In this document: piece by piece, positions 1-7,740 of the stretch
How positions within the stretch are numbered: position 1 is the first letter of the stretch
Layout: each line of letters begins with the position of its first letter
Assembly: GCA_964568145.1 (NCBI GenBank)
Contig: CAZMOZ010000008.1
Coordinates: 1-64,000 of the forward strand
Reading direction: 5' to 3'
Source: DSVZ01 sp964568145
GTDB taxonomy: Bacteria; Verrucomicrobiota; Verrucomicrobiia; Limisphaerales; J093
DNA length: 64,000 bases
The notes under the pieces: generated by a model
The model's database searches: none
What the model was told of the DNA's origin: nothing
What the model saw: the letters and a program-made list of their open reading frames with translations, nothing else
Program-made: the position numbers and the translations under genes

Positions 1-80
1 TCACCTACGAGGCCGAGGCCGAGGAAAAGACGCCCGAGGCGGTGATCCAGCGCATTTTCGACGAACTGCCGGTGCCGTGA
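1..80 (+). CDS. MoxR-family AAA+ ATPase, C-terminal end only
   Basis: The reading frame open from the window edge encodes 25 residues (TYEAEAEEKTPEAV... ending in LPVP) and stops with TGA at 78-80. The TYEAEAE stretch followed by a short helix and a VP end is the usual C-terminus of MoxR ATPases. MoxR proteins are chaperone-like AAA+ ATPases encoded just ahead of DUF58 and Bat VWA proteins, which is the order seen downstream. The rest of the gene lies outside the window, so the call rests on this short tail plus context. Confidence 0.72.
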   Translation, partial: TYEAEAEEKTPEAVIQRIFDELPVP

Positions 81-143
81 GCAGCGGTGGCATCCGCCCA
101 AGCGACAATGGACGCTGGCGCAAAGCGGCTTTAGGATCGAGCC

Positions 144-356
144 ATGAAGCGGAAGTTCCATGCCGTCATCAAGCAAGACTCCGGCTGGTGGATCGGCTGG
201 ATCGAGAAAATCCCCGGGGTGAACAGCCAGAGGAAAACACGTGCCGAACTGCTGGAGAACCTGGAATCGGCCCTGGCCGGGGCCTTGGAACTCAATCGCG
301 CCGAGACGCTCCAGGCCGCCCAGAGCGACTTCGAGGAAACTGCGGTACTGGTGTGA
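144..356 (+). CDS. HicB-like antitoxin-type protein
   Basis: A 70-residue protein starting KRKFHAVIKQDSGWWIGW. It has the HicB pattern: a short beta strand, 'dsGWWIGWIEKIPGV' matching the family's 'dGyyvayvPdlPGc', then a helix with the 'TRAELLENLESAL' element. HicB proteins neutralise the HicA mRNA interferase. An AGGA ribosome site lies 8 bases before the ATG. The last bases overlap a GTG that opens a HicA-like frame which is cut short, so this antitoxin appears orphaned. It stands between moxR and the DUF58 gene, an unusual place for a toxin-antitoxin gene, which suggests insertion. Confidence 0.7.
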   Translation: MKRKFHAVIKQDSGWWIGWIEKIPGVNSQRKTRAELLENLESALAGALELNRAETLQAAQSDFEETAVLV

Positions 357-445
357 AGCGCCGCGCGCTCATCCGGCACGTCATGGCAGCCGGCGGCGCA
401 GCGCGGCCGGATTCCGCGCGCCGGGCCAGACGGCGAGCACTTTGA
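353..445 (+). pseudogene. Truncated hicA toxin start
   Basis: A GTG at 353 overlaps the hicB stop as GTGA, the classical coupled start. It encodes VKRRALIRHVMAAGG, which matches the conserved HicA N-terminus (KRRdLIRHLeahG). After about 10-15 codons the similarity ends, and the frame runs antisense through the 3' end of the parE-like gene (its stop is at 381-383) until TGA at 443-445. The double-stranded RNA-binding fold and the catalytic histidine region of HicA are absent, so no toxin can be made. The matched stretch is short, so the call depends on its position behind hicB. Confidence 0.55.
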
Positions 446-689
446 CCTCGCGATGCCTCCGGTTCACGGTGAAATAGACCGAGTAAGGTCACGGTCCGGG
501 CATCCTGGCCTTTCGCGTCAGCCGTGTGGTCAGAGGAAGGCGCTCCGGATCGCGGGCCAGGGATTGCAGGAAAGTCCGGAGCGCGTCGTCGAATCGCAGG
601 CCCACGCCCGGTTCGCGCGTCTCGTACCGGTCAACGGCCTCATTCCACTCCCGCTTGGCCGCGCCTTCGGCAATGACGGTGAACGTCAT
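381..689 (-). pseudogene. RelE/ParE-family toxin with an in-frame TGA
   Basis: The frame starts MTFTVIAEGAAKREWNEAVDRYE, a ParE/RelE N-terminal helix pair, and runs to a TGA at 489-491. After it the same frame continues with PYSVYFTVNRRHREVKVLAVW and ends at 381-383. The continuation is the C-terminal beta sheet of the family (PYsVyf...reVkVlAvwp). The TGA therefore replaces an internal residue, most simply Trp (TGG). Full length would be about 102 residues, normal for ParE. The start overlaps the upstream antitoxin stop as ATGA, the usual coupling. Either a real nonsense mutation or a base-call error explains the stop; the damaged antitoxin next to it favours decay. Confidence 0.72.
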
Positions 690-915
690 TTCCGGGCCGG
701 GAGTCGTTGTCTGATTTCTGCGGAGACTTGCTCCCACGGCGTGCCGCGGCCCGGATGCGCCAGCGCGTCCTCGGCGCGGCGGTCCAGTTCGGCGATCTGC
801 TCCGGGGTGAGTTCGTCCTCGAAGTCCCCGAACTCCTCGCGGATGCGTGTCACCACCTCCAGTTGCTCCTCGGGGGCAACCGGCGGATTTGTTCCAGGAT
901 TTCGGCCGCGCTCAT
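686..915 (-). pseudogene. Addiction-module antitoxin with a frameshift near its start
   Basis: The C-terminal part reads EEQLEVVTRIREEFGDFEDE then LTPEQIAELDRRAEDALAHP and ends near PWEQVSAEIRQRL. This is typical of the small putative addiction-module components that pair with ParE/RelE toxins (short helix, 'ELdrR', then 'PWeeV...rl'). The natural start, ATG at 913-915, opens MSAAEILEQIRRLPP, again family-like, but lies in a different frame from the rest. One base is missing near 870-876, where a run of five G occurs on the plus strand. Without a frameshift the antitoxin cannot be made from that ATG. Confidence 0.65.
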
Positions 916-1008
916 GCCGGCAATCTATGCGCGCCGACCCGGCCGGCAAGCGGCATTTCCCCGCCGGCCGAGTCGCTCCTCGTTCCGCGCTCCGCGCTCC
1001 GCGTTCCC

Positions 1009-1965
1009 ATGATTCCCCGCGAGATTCTTAAAAAGATCCGCCTGATCGAGTTGCGGACCAACCGGCTGGTGAGCGAGACGCTCGCCGGCCAGTACCACAG
1101 CGTCTTCAAGGGCCAGGGCATGAACTTCGACGAGGTGCGCGAGTACCTGCCGGGCGACGACGTGCGCGCCATTGACTGGAACGTCACCGCGCGGATGAAC
1201 CACCCGTACATCAAGAAGTTCGTCGAGGAGCGCGAACTGACCGTGATGCTCGTGGTGGACCTGAGCGGCTCCGGCCTGTTCGGCTCGGTCCAGCAGTCCA
1301 AGCGCGAGCTGGCCGCCGAGATCGCCTCCGTGCTGGCCTTTTCCGCCACACGCAACAACGACAAGGTGGGCCTGATCCTGTTCACGGACCGGGTGGAGAA
1401 GTACATCCCGCCCCGCAAAGGCCGCCGGCATGTGCTGCGGGTGATCCGCGACATCCTCTTTTACGAGCCGCGCCGCGCAGGTACCAACATGAACGCCGCG
1501 CTGGATTTCCTCGGCCGCGTGGTGCCGCACCGGTCCATCGTCGTGGTGATCTCGGACTTTCTCGGCCAGAGCGCGCCCACCCGGCGGGAGATCGCCGCCC
1601 ACCTGCGGCGGCAGGTCATTCTCTCGGACACGCTCAGCCAAGCCTCGCTCACCGCCTTGCGCCAGGCGAACCGCCGGCACGACGTCGTGGCCGTGCAGAT
1701 CACGGACCGTTACGAACTCGAGCTGCCGAACCTCGGCTTCCTCGTGCTCAAGGACGCCGAGACCGGCGAGGTCATCGAGGTGAACACCGGCGACGAGCGT
1801 CGCCGCCGGATCTTCGCCGAGCGCCAGTTGGAGCGCCAGCGCGACCTCCGCCGGCTCTTCGCCGCGGCGGGCATTGACTCGATCCAGCTTCGCACGGACC
1901 GCGCGTACGCCGCCGAGCTGGGCCGGTTCTTTGAGACGCGGGAAAAACGGAGGCGCCATGGCTGA
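1009..1965 (+). CDS. DUF58 domain protein of the moxR-bat operon
   Basis: A 318-residue protein. The chosen start is ATG at 1009 (MIPREILKKIRLIEL); open frame upstream runs into the toxin-antitoxin debris and is unlike the family. It carries the DUF58 hallmark GDDVRAIDWNVTAR near residue 60, followed by a VWA-like fold (VMLVVDLSGSG, then IVVVISDFL). DUF58 proteins sit between MoxR and the Bat VWA proteins and are thought to work with the ATPase in assembly or maturation of envelope or metal-dependent proteins; the exact role is not established. No membrane segment is seen, so it is probably cytoplasmic. It opens the part of the operon that follows the broken modules. Confidence 0.9.
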   Translation: MIPREILKKIRLIELRTNRLVSETLAGQYHSVFKGQGMNFDEVREYLPGDDVRAIDWNVTARMNHPYIKKFVEERELTVMLVVDLSGSGLFGSVQQSKRELAAEIASVLAFSATRNNDKVGLILFTDRVEKYIPPRKGRRHVLRVIRDILFYEPRRAGTNMNAALDFLGRVVPHRSIVVVISDFLGQSAPTRREIAAHLRRQVILSDTLSQASLTALRQANRRHDVVAVQITDRYELELPNLGFLVLKDAETGEVIEVNTGDERRRRIFAERQLERQRDLRRLFAAAGIDSIQLRTDRAYAAELGRFFETREKRRRHG

Positions 1966-2037
1966 GGTGTTCCGGGCCAGGCGGCGGTTGCGAACCGCCC
2001 GGCCGGCGACCACAATTCCGCTCTTGGTCCGCGGCTG

Positions 2038-2637
2038 ATGGCCTCGAACACCACCATCTTGCAGCCCTCGCCCGGGGCGACGAACGGCGTGCCGCCAGAG
2101 CTGGACATCCGGCCGGCGAAGCCGCCTGTCGCCATTCCCGGCGCGTGGAGCGCCTGGCTGCTGCCGGTGCTGATCGCCGTGCTGCTGGCACTGGCGTTTG
2201 TCGCCTGGCGCCGCTACCAACGCGACCGCCGCCGTCCGCCGCCGGCGATCGTGATCCCGCCCTACCGGCGCGCGCTGGAGCGCCTGCGCGCCGCGCTGGA
2301 CCTCATTCACGACCCCGGCCGGTTCACAGTCGCGGTCTCCGACGCCTTGCGGGTCTATCTGGAGGAACGGTTCAGCCTCCGCGCCCCGGAGCGGACCACC
2401 GAGGAATTTCTGGCCGAGCTCCAGGCCGGCAACGTGCTCACCGGCTTGCAGCAGCAGTTGATGGCCGATTTCCTAACCCGCTGCGACCTGGTGAAGTTCG
2501 CCCGGTACGAGCCGCGCGAGCCCGAGTTGCGCGAGCTGTACGACGCCGCGGTGCGGCTGGTGGAGGAAACCGAGCCGCTGCTCAATCCGGCACCCACGCC
2601 CGCGCCCGCGCCGGCCGCCGCCCCATCGCCCGCCTGA
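2038..2637 (+). CDS. DUF4381-family membrane protein
   Basis: A 199-residue protein with one membrane segment at about residues 39-60 (WLLPVLIAVLLALAFVAW), then a basic stretch and a mostly helical domain (YRRALERLRAAL, YLEERFSLRAPERTTEEFL, LTRCDLVKFARYEP). The short N-terminus, single transmembrane helix and the 'ER..TTEEFL' helix match DUF4381 proteins, which are regularly encoded between DUF58 and BatA genes. The C-terminus is a Pro-Ala tail. It probably holds together the MoxR/DUF58/VWA machinery at the inner membrane; that is inference from gene order. The stop is one base before the next gene. Confidence 0.8.
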   Translation: MASNTTILQPSPGATNGVPPELDIRPAKPPVAIPGAWSAWLLPVLIAVLLALAFVAWRRYQRDRRRPPPAIVIPPYRRALERLRAALDLIHDPGRFTVAVSDALRVYLEERFSLRAPERTTEEFLAELQAGNVLTGLQQQLMADFLTRCDLVKFARYEPREPELRELYDAAVRLVEETEPLLNPAPTPAPAPAAAPSPA

Positions 2638-2638
2638 C

Positions 2639-3634
2639 ATGCGCTTCGCCGACCCGTGGTTTCTGCTGTTGTTGCTGGCGCTGCCGGTGCTGGCCTGGCT
2701 GAAAGGGCGGCGCGGCGGCCAGCCGGCGTTCCTGTATTCCTCGGTGGGGCTGGTGAAAGGCATCACCGGCATCACCCGCGCCCATTCGCGCGTCCTGCTG
2801 GCGCGGCTGCGCTGGCTGGGCCTGGCGTTGCTGATCATTGGCCTGGCCCGGCCGCAGCAGGGCGGCGGGCAGACGGAGGTGCGCGCCCGCGGCGTGGACA
2901 TCGTGGTGGCCCTCGACTTGTCCACCAGCATGCAATCGGAGGATTTCCAGGTCGCGGGCGAGCGGGCCAACCGTCTGGCCGTGGCCAAGGACGTGTTGCG
3001 CGAGTTCATCCGCAAGCGCGTCAACGACCGCATCGGCCTGGTGGCCTTCGCACGCAACGCCTATGTTGTGGCCCCGCCCACACTGGACCACGCCTTCGTG
3101 CTCGACCACGTGGACCGGCTCCAGATCGGGGCGGTCGAGGACGGCACGGCCATCGGTTCCGGCCTGCTCGCGGCGTTGAACCGGTTGCGCGACCTCCAGA
3201 GCCGGGGCAAGATCGTGATCCTCATGACTGACGGGCAGAACAACGCCGGCAAGGTCCCGCCGCTCACCGCCGCGGAGGCCGCGCAGGCGCTGGGCGTGAA
3301 GGTGTACACCATCGGCGTGGGCACGCGCGGCAAGGCGCCGCTGCCATACTGGGACGCCTTCAACCAGAAACGCTACCGGCTGGTGGATGTGGACATTGAC
3401 GAGGACACGCTGCGGCAGATCGCCCAGCGCACGGGCGGCGCGTACTTCCGGGCCGACAGCACCACCACCTTGCGCGACATCTACGCCCAGATTGACAAGC
3501 TGGAGCGCACCGAGGCGGCGGTGAAGAAGTACCAGTTTTACGCCGAGCTGTTCCCGCTGGTGGTGCTGCCCGGCTGGGTGCTGTTGATGCTCGAAATCAT
3601 CCTCAGCAACACGGTCTGGAGGAGGTTGCCATGA
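2639..3634 (+). CDS. BatA-like VWA membrane protein
   Basis: A 331-residue protein with two membrane helices at the N-terminus (residues 6-20 and 56-70), a von Willebrand factor A domain from about residue 85 to 290, and a C-terminal membrane helix (about 308-325). The metal-ion site (MIDAS) is intact: D93-L-S-T-S, and a later TDGQNN. This arrangement, with a large periplasm-facing VWA domain, is that of BatA of the aerotolerance operon first described in Bacteroides. The start follows the preceding stop by one base, so translation is probably coupled. Confidence 0.88.
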   Translation: MRFADPWFLLLLLALPVLAWLKGRRGGQPAFLYSSVGLVKGITGITRAHSRVLLARLRWLGLALLIIGLARPQQGGGQTEVRARGVDIVVALDLSTSMQSEDFQVAGERANRLAVAKDVLREFIRKRVNDRIGLVAFARNAYVVAPPTLDHAFVLDHVDRLQIGAVEDGTAIGSGLLAALNRLRDLQSRGKIVILMTDGQNNAGKVPPLTAAEAAQALGVKVYTIGVGTRGKAPLPYWDAFNQKRYRLVDVDIDEDTLRQIAQRTGGAYFRADSTTTLRDIYAQIDKLERTEAAVKKYQFYAELFPLVVLPGWVLLMLEIILSNTVWRRLP

Positions 3635-3637
3635 CAG

Positions 3638-3757
3638 GTTCTTGGTTCGTGGCTCGTGGTTCGTGGTTTGTGAGATGGGGCAAGGTGTGTTGCTGGAGTC
3701 CCTCGTGGATGTCGTCTCGCCTCTTCACACCACGAACCACGAACCACGAACCACGCC
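3638..3757. repeat. Inverted heptamer repeats between batA and batB
   Basis: Five direct heptamers of the type GTTCGTG (3638-3672) are followed about 55 bases later by three CACGAAC heptamers plus a partial unit (3731-3755), the reverse complement. The transcript could fold into a long hairpin of roughly 28-30 pairs with few mismatches, inside the operon between two VWA genes. The frame upstream of batB is open through it, but the encoded residues are not family-like. Confidence 0.8.
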
Positions 3758-3791
3758 CTTCGCCCCTCCTCTCTCGTCCCTCGCCCCTCTC

Positions 3792-5777
3792 ATGACCTTC
3801 GCCAAACCGGAAATGCTCTGGCTGCTGGCGGTGACCGCGCCGTTGCTGGCGTGGTTTCTGGTGTGGAGCTGGCGCAAGCGGCGGGCGCTCATCCGGCAGT
3901 TCGTCCAGTCCCGGCTGCTGGCGCAGTTGACTGTGGGCGTCTCCCCGTGGCGTCAGAAGCTGCGCCTGGCGCTCGCGGGCGTGGCGGCGCTGCTGCTCCT
4001 GCTGGCCCTGGCCCGGCCCCAGTACGGCTACGCTTGGGAGGAGGTCCGCCAGCGCGGACTGGACATCGTGGTGGCCCTTGACACCTCGCGCAGCATGCTC
4101 GCTGCGGACGTGGCGCCGGACCGGCTGACGCGCGCCAAGCTCGCCGCCCTGGACCTCCAGCGACTGGCCCGCACGGACCGGCTGGCGCTGGTGGCCTTCG
4201 CCGGCACGGCCTTCCTTCAGTGCCCGCTCACGCTGGATGACAACGCCTTTCAGCAAAGCCTGAACCTCCTGACCGTGGACTTCCTGCCGCAAGGCGGCAC
4301 GGCCCTCGGCGAGGCGATCGAGGTGGGGCTCACGGCCTTCAAGGACAGCGGCAGCAACCACCGCGTGCTGGTCATCTTCAGCGACGGCGAGGACCACGAC
4401 AGCGACGCCCCGGCCGCCGCCGCCCGGGCCGCGGAGCGCGGCGTGAAGATTTTCACCGTCGGCGTCGGCACCTTCACGGGCGACCGCCTGCGGCTGGTGG
4501 ACGCCCAGGGCCGGACCACCTACGTGACCGACGAGCGGAACCAGCCGGTGGTGTCCCGGCTCAACGCCGATCTGCTCCGGGAAATCGCGCGCAAGACCGG
4601 CGGCGATTACCTGCCCTTGATCGGGGCCGACCCCATGAAGACCTTGTACGACGCGCGGCTGGCGTCGCTGCCCAAGAGCGATCTCAGCTCGCGCTGGTCG
4701 CGCCAGTATCACGAGCGGTTCCAATGGCCGCTGGGCCTGGCGATCCTGCTGCTGGTCCTGGAAATGTTCCTGCCCGAACGCCGGCGGGTGGAACGCGCGG
4801 AGCCGGGCGGCACCGCCACCGCCGCGGCCGCCGCCGGCCTCAAGCGCGCCCTCTCCGCGCTCGCGTTGCTGCTCTGGGCGGCGCCGGCGCTGGCCTCGGC
4901 CGGCGGGGCGCTGCGCGATTACGAGCGGGGCCGGTACCACGCCGCGGAGCAGGAATACCGGCGGTTGCTCGAACGCCAGCCGGACGACGCCCGCCTGCAT
5001 TTCAACGCGGGCACCGCGGCCTACGCCGCCGGCGAATACGCGAGCGCGACCAACCACCTCGAAGCCGCCACCCGCACCAGCGACCCGGACCTGCTCCAGC
5101 GCGCGTACTACAACCTGGGCAACGCGCTGTTCCGGCTGGGCGAGGCCGCCGAGGCGCCGGGCTTGATCCTCACCAACTGGCAGCAGGCCGTGCAGCATTA
5201 CGACAGCGCGCTGCGCCTGAATCCGCACGATCGCGACGCCGAGTTTAACCGCGGCTTCGTCCAGACCCGGATCGAGGAGTTGCTCCGCCAGTTGGCGCAG
5301 CCGCAACAGCAACAATCTGGGCAGAAGCAGCCGCAACAGTCGCAGTCGTCCGAGACAGCGGAACAGCCACCGCCCCCGCAACCGAAGCCGCAACCGAAAC
5401 CGCCGGATTCAAAGCAAGGTTCGCAGCCCAAGCCTTCACCGGAAGAGCAGCGGCAGAACGAATCACCGCTGGACACCTCCGCGCCGCGCCAGCCGGAGCA
5501 GCCCAAACCCGATTCCCAGCCAGGCCGGCAAGGTGGTGAACCCAAGCCGGAGGAGAAGGCCGGCAAGGACCAGCCTGCGCCGCAAAGCGCCGGCGGTCAG
5601 GAAGGCCAAAGCACAAACGCCACCGCCGCGGCCGCGGCGACCATGACCGCCCCCGGCCAGATGTCGCGCGAACAGGCCCGCCAGCTCCTCGAAGCGGCGC
5701 GCCTGGACGAAAAGGCCTGGCAGCCGCTGCCGCCGCGCGATCCCCGGAAAGTCAACCGCAATTACCGTGATTGGTGA
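3792..5777 (+). CDS. BatB-BatC fusion: VWA domain plus TPR repeats
   Basis: A 661-residue protein. The start is ATG 3792 (MTFAKPEMLWLLAV), because sequence upstream is the heptamer repeat. Two N-terminal membrane helices, a VWA domain with intact MIDAS (D97-T-S-R-S, then FSDGEDHDSD), and a membrane helix near residue 310 make up BatB. A second hydrophobic stretch near 355 leads into TPR repeats (about 370-500: YERGRYHAAEQEYRRLL, FNAGTAAYAAGEYASATNHL, AYYNLGNALFRLG), which make up BatC. The remainder is a long Pro/Gln/Lys-rich linker and a short conserved tail. BatB and BatC are usually encoded separately; here one protein holds both. Confidence 0.88.
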   Translation: MTFAKPEMLWLLAVTAPLLAWFLVWSWRKRRALIRQFVQSRLLAQLTVGVSPWRQKLRLALAGVAALLLLLALARPQYGYAWEEVRQRGLDIVVALDTSRSMLAADVAPDRLTRAKLAALDLQRLARTDRLALVAFAGTAFLQCPLTLDDNAFQQSLNLLTVDFLPQGGTALGEAIEVGLTAFKDSGSNHRVLVIFSDGEDHDSDAPAAAARAAERGVKIFTVGVGTFTGDRLRLVDAQGRTTYVTDERNQPVVSRLNADLLREIARKTGGDYLPLIGADPMKTLYDARLASLPKSDLSSRWSRQYHERFQWPLGLAILLLVLEMFLPERRRVERAEPGGTATAAAAAGLKRALSALALLLWAAPALASAGGALRDYERGRYHAAEQEYRRLLERQPDDARLHFNAGTAAYAAGEYASATNHLEAATRTSDPDLLQRAYYNLGNALFRLGEAAEAPGLILTNWQQAVQHYDSALRLNPHDRDAEFNRGFVQTRIEELLRQLAQPQQQQSGQKQPQQSQSSETAEQPPPPQPKPQPKPPDSKQGSQPKPSPEEQRQNESPLDTSAPRQPEQPKPDSQPGRQGGEPKPEEKAGKDQPAPQSAGGQEGQSTNATAAAAATMTAPGQMSREQARQLLEAARLDEKAWQPLPPRDPRKVNRNYRDW

Positions 5778-7740
5778 GCGCCCACACGCCGGGCATTCGC
5801 CCGTCCAGCCTTTTTGCCGGCTCATTCCGCGATTCGCGCCTGGGTGTCGGCCAGGGCCCGTAGCGCAGGCTTCCAGCCTGCCGTATCGCCGACTTCCAGT
5901 CGGCAAAGCCGCAGAACATGCCCGGCGCCAGGCGCGTGGGAATCCCGCGACACAGCGCCGGGTTCGCCGCGGATGGTCCGCTGCTTTGTCGCTGCTGGGT
6001 GTCGCGCTGAGCTTGCTGGCCACACCGCCCGGCCCCGCCGCCAGCTTCCGAGCCGAACTGGACCCCGCCGTGGTCACGGTCGGCGAGGCCGCCAGCCTGT
6101 CGCTGATTTTCGAGGGCGGCGTGCCGGACGTGCTGCCGCCGCTGCCCGGCGTGCCGAATCTCATCTTTGCCCCGGCCGGCCGCGAGGACCGCATCAGCAT
6201 CATCAACGGCCGGCAGACCGCCACCACCACGTTCCGCTACCTGGTCACGGCGGCCGCGCCCGGCACCCACACCGTCCCGGCGCTCACCGTGACCGTGGAC
6301 GGCCAGCAACTCACCTCCCAGCCGCTGCAACTGACCGCGCAGCCGGCGGGTCAGGGCGGAGCGCCCGCCGCCGCCGGCGGGGCGCAGTTGCGGCGTGCCC
6401 TGCTGAGCATCAGCGTCCCGCGCACCAACGTCTTCGTGGGCGAGGTGCTGCCGGTGGACCTGCTCCTGTACGCGATCAACCCGCGGCGGTTCGAGCTGGG
6501 GCAACTGCCCGCGGACGGCTTCACGCTCGGCAAGCAGGCCCAGATCGAGCCCGCGCGCGTGCCCATGAACGGCGTCTTCTATACCCGCACCGGCACGCGG
6601 ACCACCGTCACGCCCAACCGCGTGGGCGATCTCAAGCTCGGGCCGCTGAACGGCCGCGTGGAAGTGCTCGTGCCCGTGGCCCGCCGGCGCGGCGACCTGT
6701 TCGACGATTTCTTCAACGATCCGTTCTTCAACCGCGCCTCCGAGGTGGCAGTGGCGGACGTGGTGGCCGAGGCGGTGGCCATCACGGTCTGGCCGCTGCC
6801 GGCGAGCAACCGGCCGCCGGCCTTCACCGGCGCGGTGGGCGAGTTCAAGCTCGAGGCCACCGCCGGCCCCACGAACGTCGCGGTGGGCGAGCCGGTCCGG
6901 CTGCGCGTGCAGATCAGCGGGCGCGGCGCCCTGGCCGCGCTCACGCTGCCCTCGCTGGACGGGTGGTCGGACTTCCGCGTGTATCCCGCCGTCAGCCGCG
7001 TGGAAACCACGGACACGCTGGGCATCGAGGGCGCCAAGGTGATCGAGCACGACCTCATCCCGCAGAACGCCGAGGTCAAGGCCGTGCCGCCGCTGGTCTT
7101 CAGCTTCTTCGATCCGGTGAACCGCGCTTACGTGTCGCTCACCAATCCGCCCATCCCGCTGCTCGTCCGGCCGGTGGGCAGCCGCGGGCCGCCCCTGGTC
7201 GTCGCGGACACCGCGCCACCGCCGCGTGAAATCGTCCACCTCAAGCCGCGCTTGGGCGCGGTGGCGGTGATCGGCCCGCCGTGGGTGACGCGCCCCGGTT
7301 TCTTCATCGCCTTGCTGACGCCGGCCGTGCTCTGGCTGGCGGTGCTGTCCTGGCGGAAGCGGCGCGAACATCTCGAGGCGAATCCGCGGCTGGTTCGCCG
7401 GCGGGCGGTCGCGCGCCAGGTCCGGGCGGGCGGCGATGAACTGGCGCGACTCGCGACGGCCGGCGACGCCGTCCGGTTCTTCGCGTTGACGTTCCGGCTC
7501 TTGCAGGAGCAATTGGGCGAGCGGCTGGACCTGCCGGCGGCTTCGATCACCGAGGCGATCGTGGACGAGCGCCTGCGGCCGCGGGGCGTGGACGGGGCTT
7601 TGCTGGACGAGGTGCGTGCCTTGTTCCAGGCCTGCAACCAGGTCCGCTACGCGCCGGCGGGCGCGGGCGAGAACCTGCCGGCCACCGCCGAGCGCGTGCG
7701 GCGGGTGCTCGAGAAGGTGCGGACGCTCGACCTGGGATGA
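5767..7740 (+). CDS. BatD family protein (start uncertain)
   Basis: A 657-residue reading from ATG 5767, overlapping the batB stop by 11 bases. Residues 66-93 look like a signal peptide (GWSAALSLLGVALSLLA), followed by BatD-type immunoglobulin-like domains (SFRAELDPAVVTVGEAASLS, TTTFRYLVTAAAPGTHTVPA, RTNVFVGEVLPVDLLLYA), a membrane helix near 510-530, and a basic cytoplasmic tail. Residues about 30-50 are encoded by an interspersed palindromic repeat (5865-5903). The true start is therefore in doubt: no other ATG or GTG in this frame precedes the signal peptide. BatD is a periplasmic partner of BatA/BatB. The stop overlaps the next start as ATGA. Confidence 0.82.
   Translation: MIGERPHAGHSPVQPFCRLIPRFAPGCRPGPVAQASSLPYRRLPVGKAAEHARRQARGNPATQRRVRRGWSAALSLLGVALSLLATPPGPAASFRAELDPAVVTVGEAASLSLIFEGGVPDVLPPLPGVPNLIFAPAGREDRISIINGRQTATTTFRYLVTAAAPGTHTVPALTVTVDGQQLTSQPLQLTAQPAGQGGAPAAAGGAQLRRALLSISVPRTNVFVGEVLPVDLLLYAINPRRFELGQLPADGFTLGKQAQIEPARVPMNGVFYTRTGTRTTVTPNRVGDLKLGPLNGRVEVLVPVARRRGDLFDDFFNDPFFNRASEVAVADVVAEAVAITVWPLPASNRPPAFTGAVGEFKLEATAGPTNVAVGEPVRLRVQISGRGALAALTLPSLDGWSDFRVYPAVSRVETTDTLGIEGAKVIEHDLIPQNAEVKAVPPLVFSFFDPVNRAYVSLTNPPIPLLVRPVGSRGPPLVVADTAPPPREIVHLKPRLGAVAVIGPPWVTRPGFFIALLTPAVLWLAVLSWRKRREHLEANPRLVRRRAVARQVRAGGDELARLATAGDAVRFFALTFRLLQEQLGERLDLPAASITEAIVDERLRPRGVDGALLDEVRALFQACNQVRYAPAGAGENLPATAERVRRVLEKVRTLDLG
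5865..5903. repeat. Paired hairpin repeat with TCC loops
   Basis: Two consecutive perfect hairpins, GCAGGCT-tcc-AGCCTGC (5865-5881) and CCGACT-tcc-AGTCGG (5889-5903). The 'GTAGCGC.GGCTTCCAGCC' context is shared with the left part of the REP-1 repeats at 21681 and 62335. It lies inside the open frame in front of BatD. Confidence 0.7.

Noticed and set aside
1958..2038. Short ATG frame (26 codons) whose TGA overlaps the DUF4381 start
   Set aside because: The peptide is Arg-rich without family features; the TGATG overlap is probably coincidental in this GC-rich spacer.
925..2310. A 461-codon minus-strand frame over DUF58 and DUF4381
   Set aside because: No start context or domain; the plus-strand DUF58 and DUF4381 readings are well supported.
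3603..5393. A 596-codon open frame on the minus strand opposite the batB-batC gene
   Set aside because: It is the antisense shadow of a GC-rich gene: composition is Arg/Gln/Gly/Ala-rich with no family features, while the plus strand has VWA and TPR motifs.
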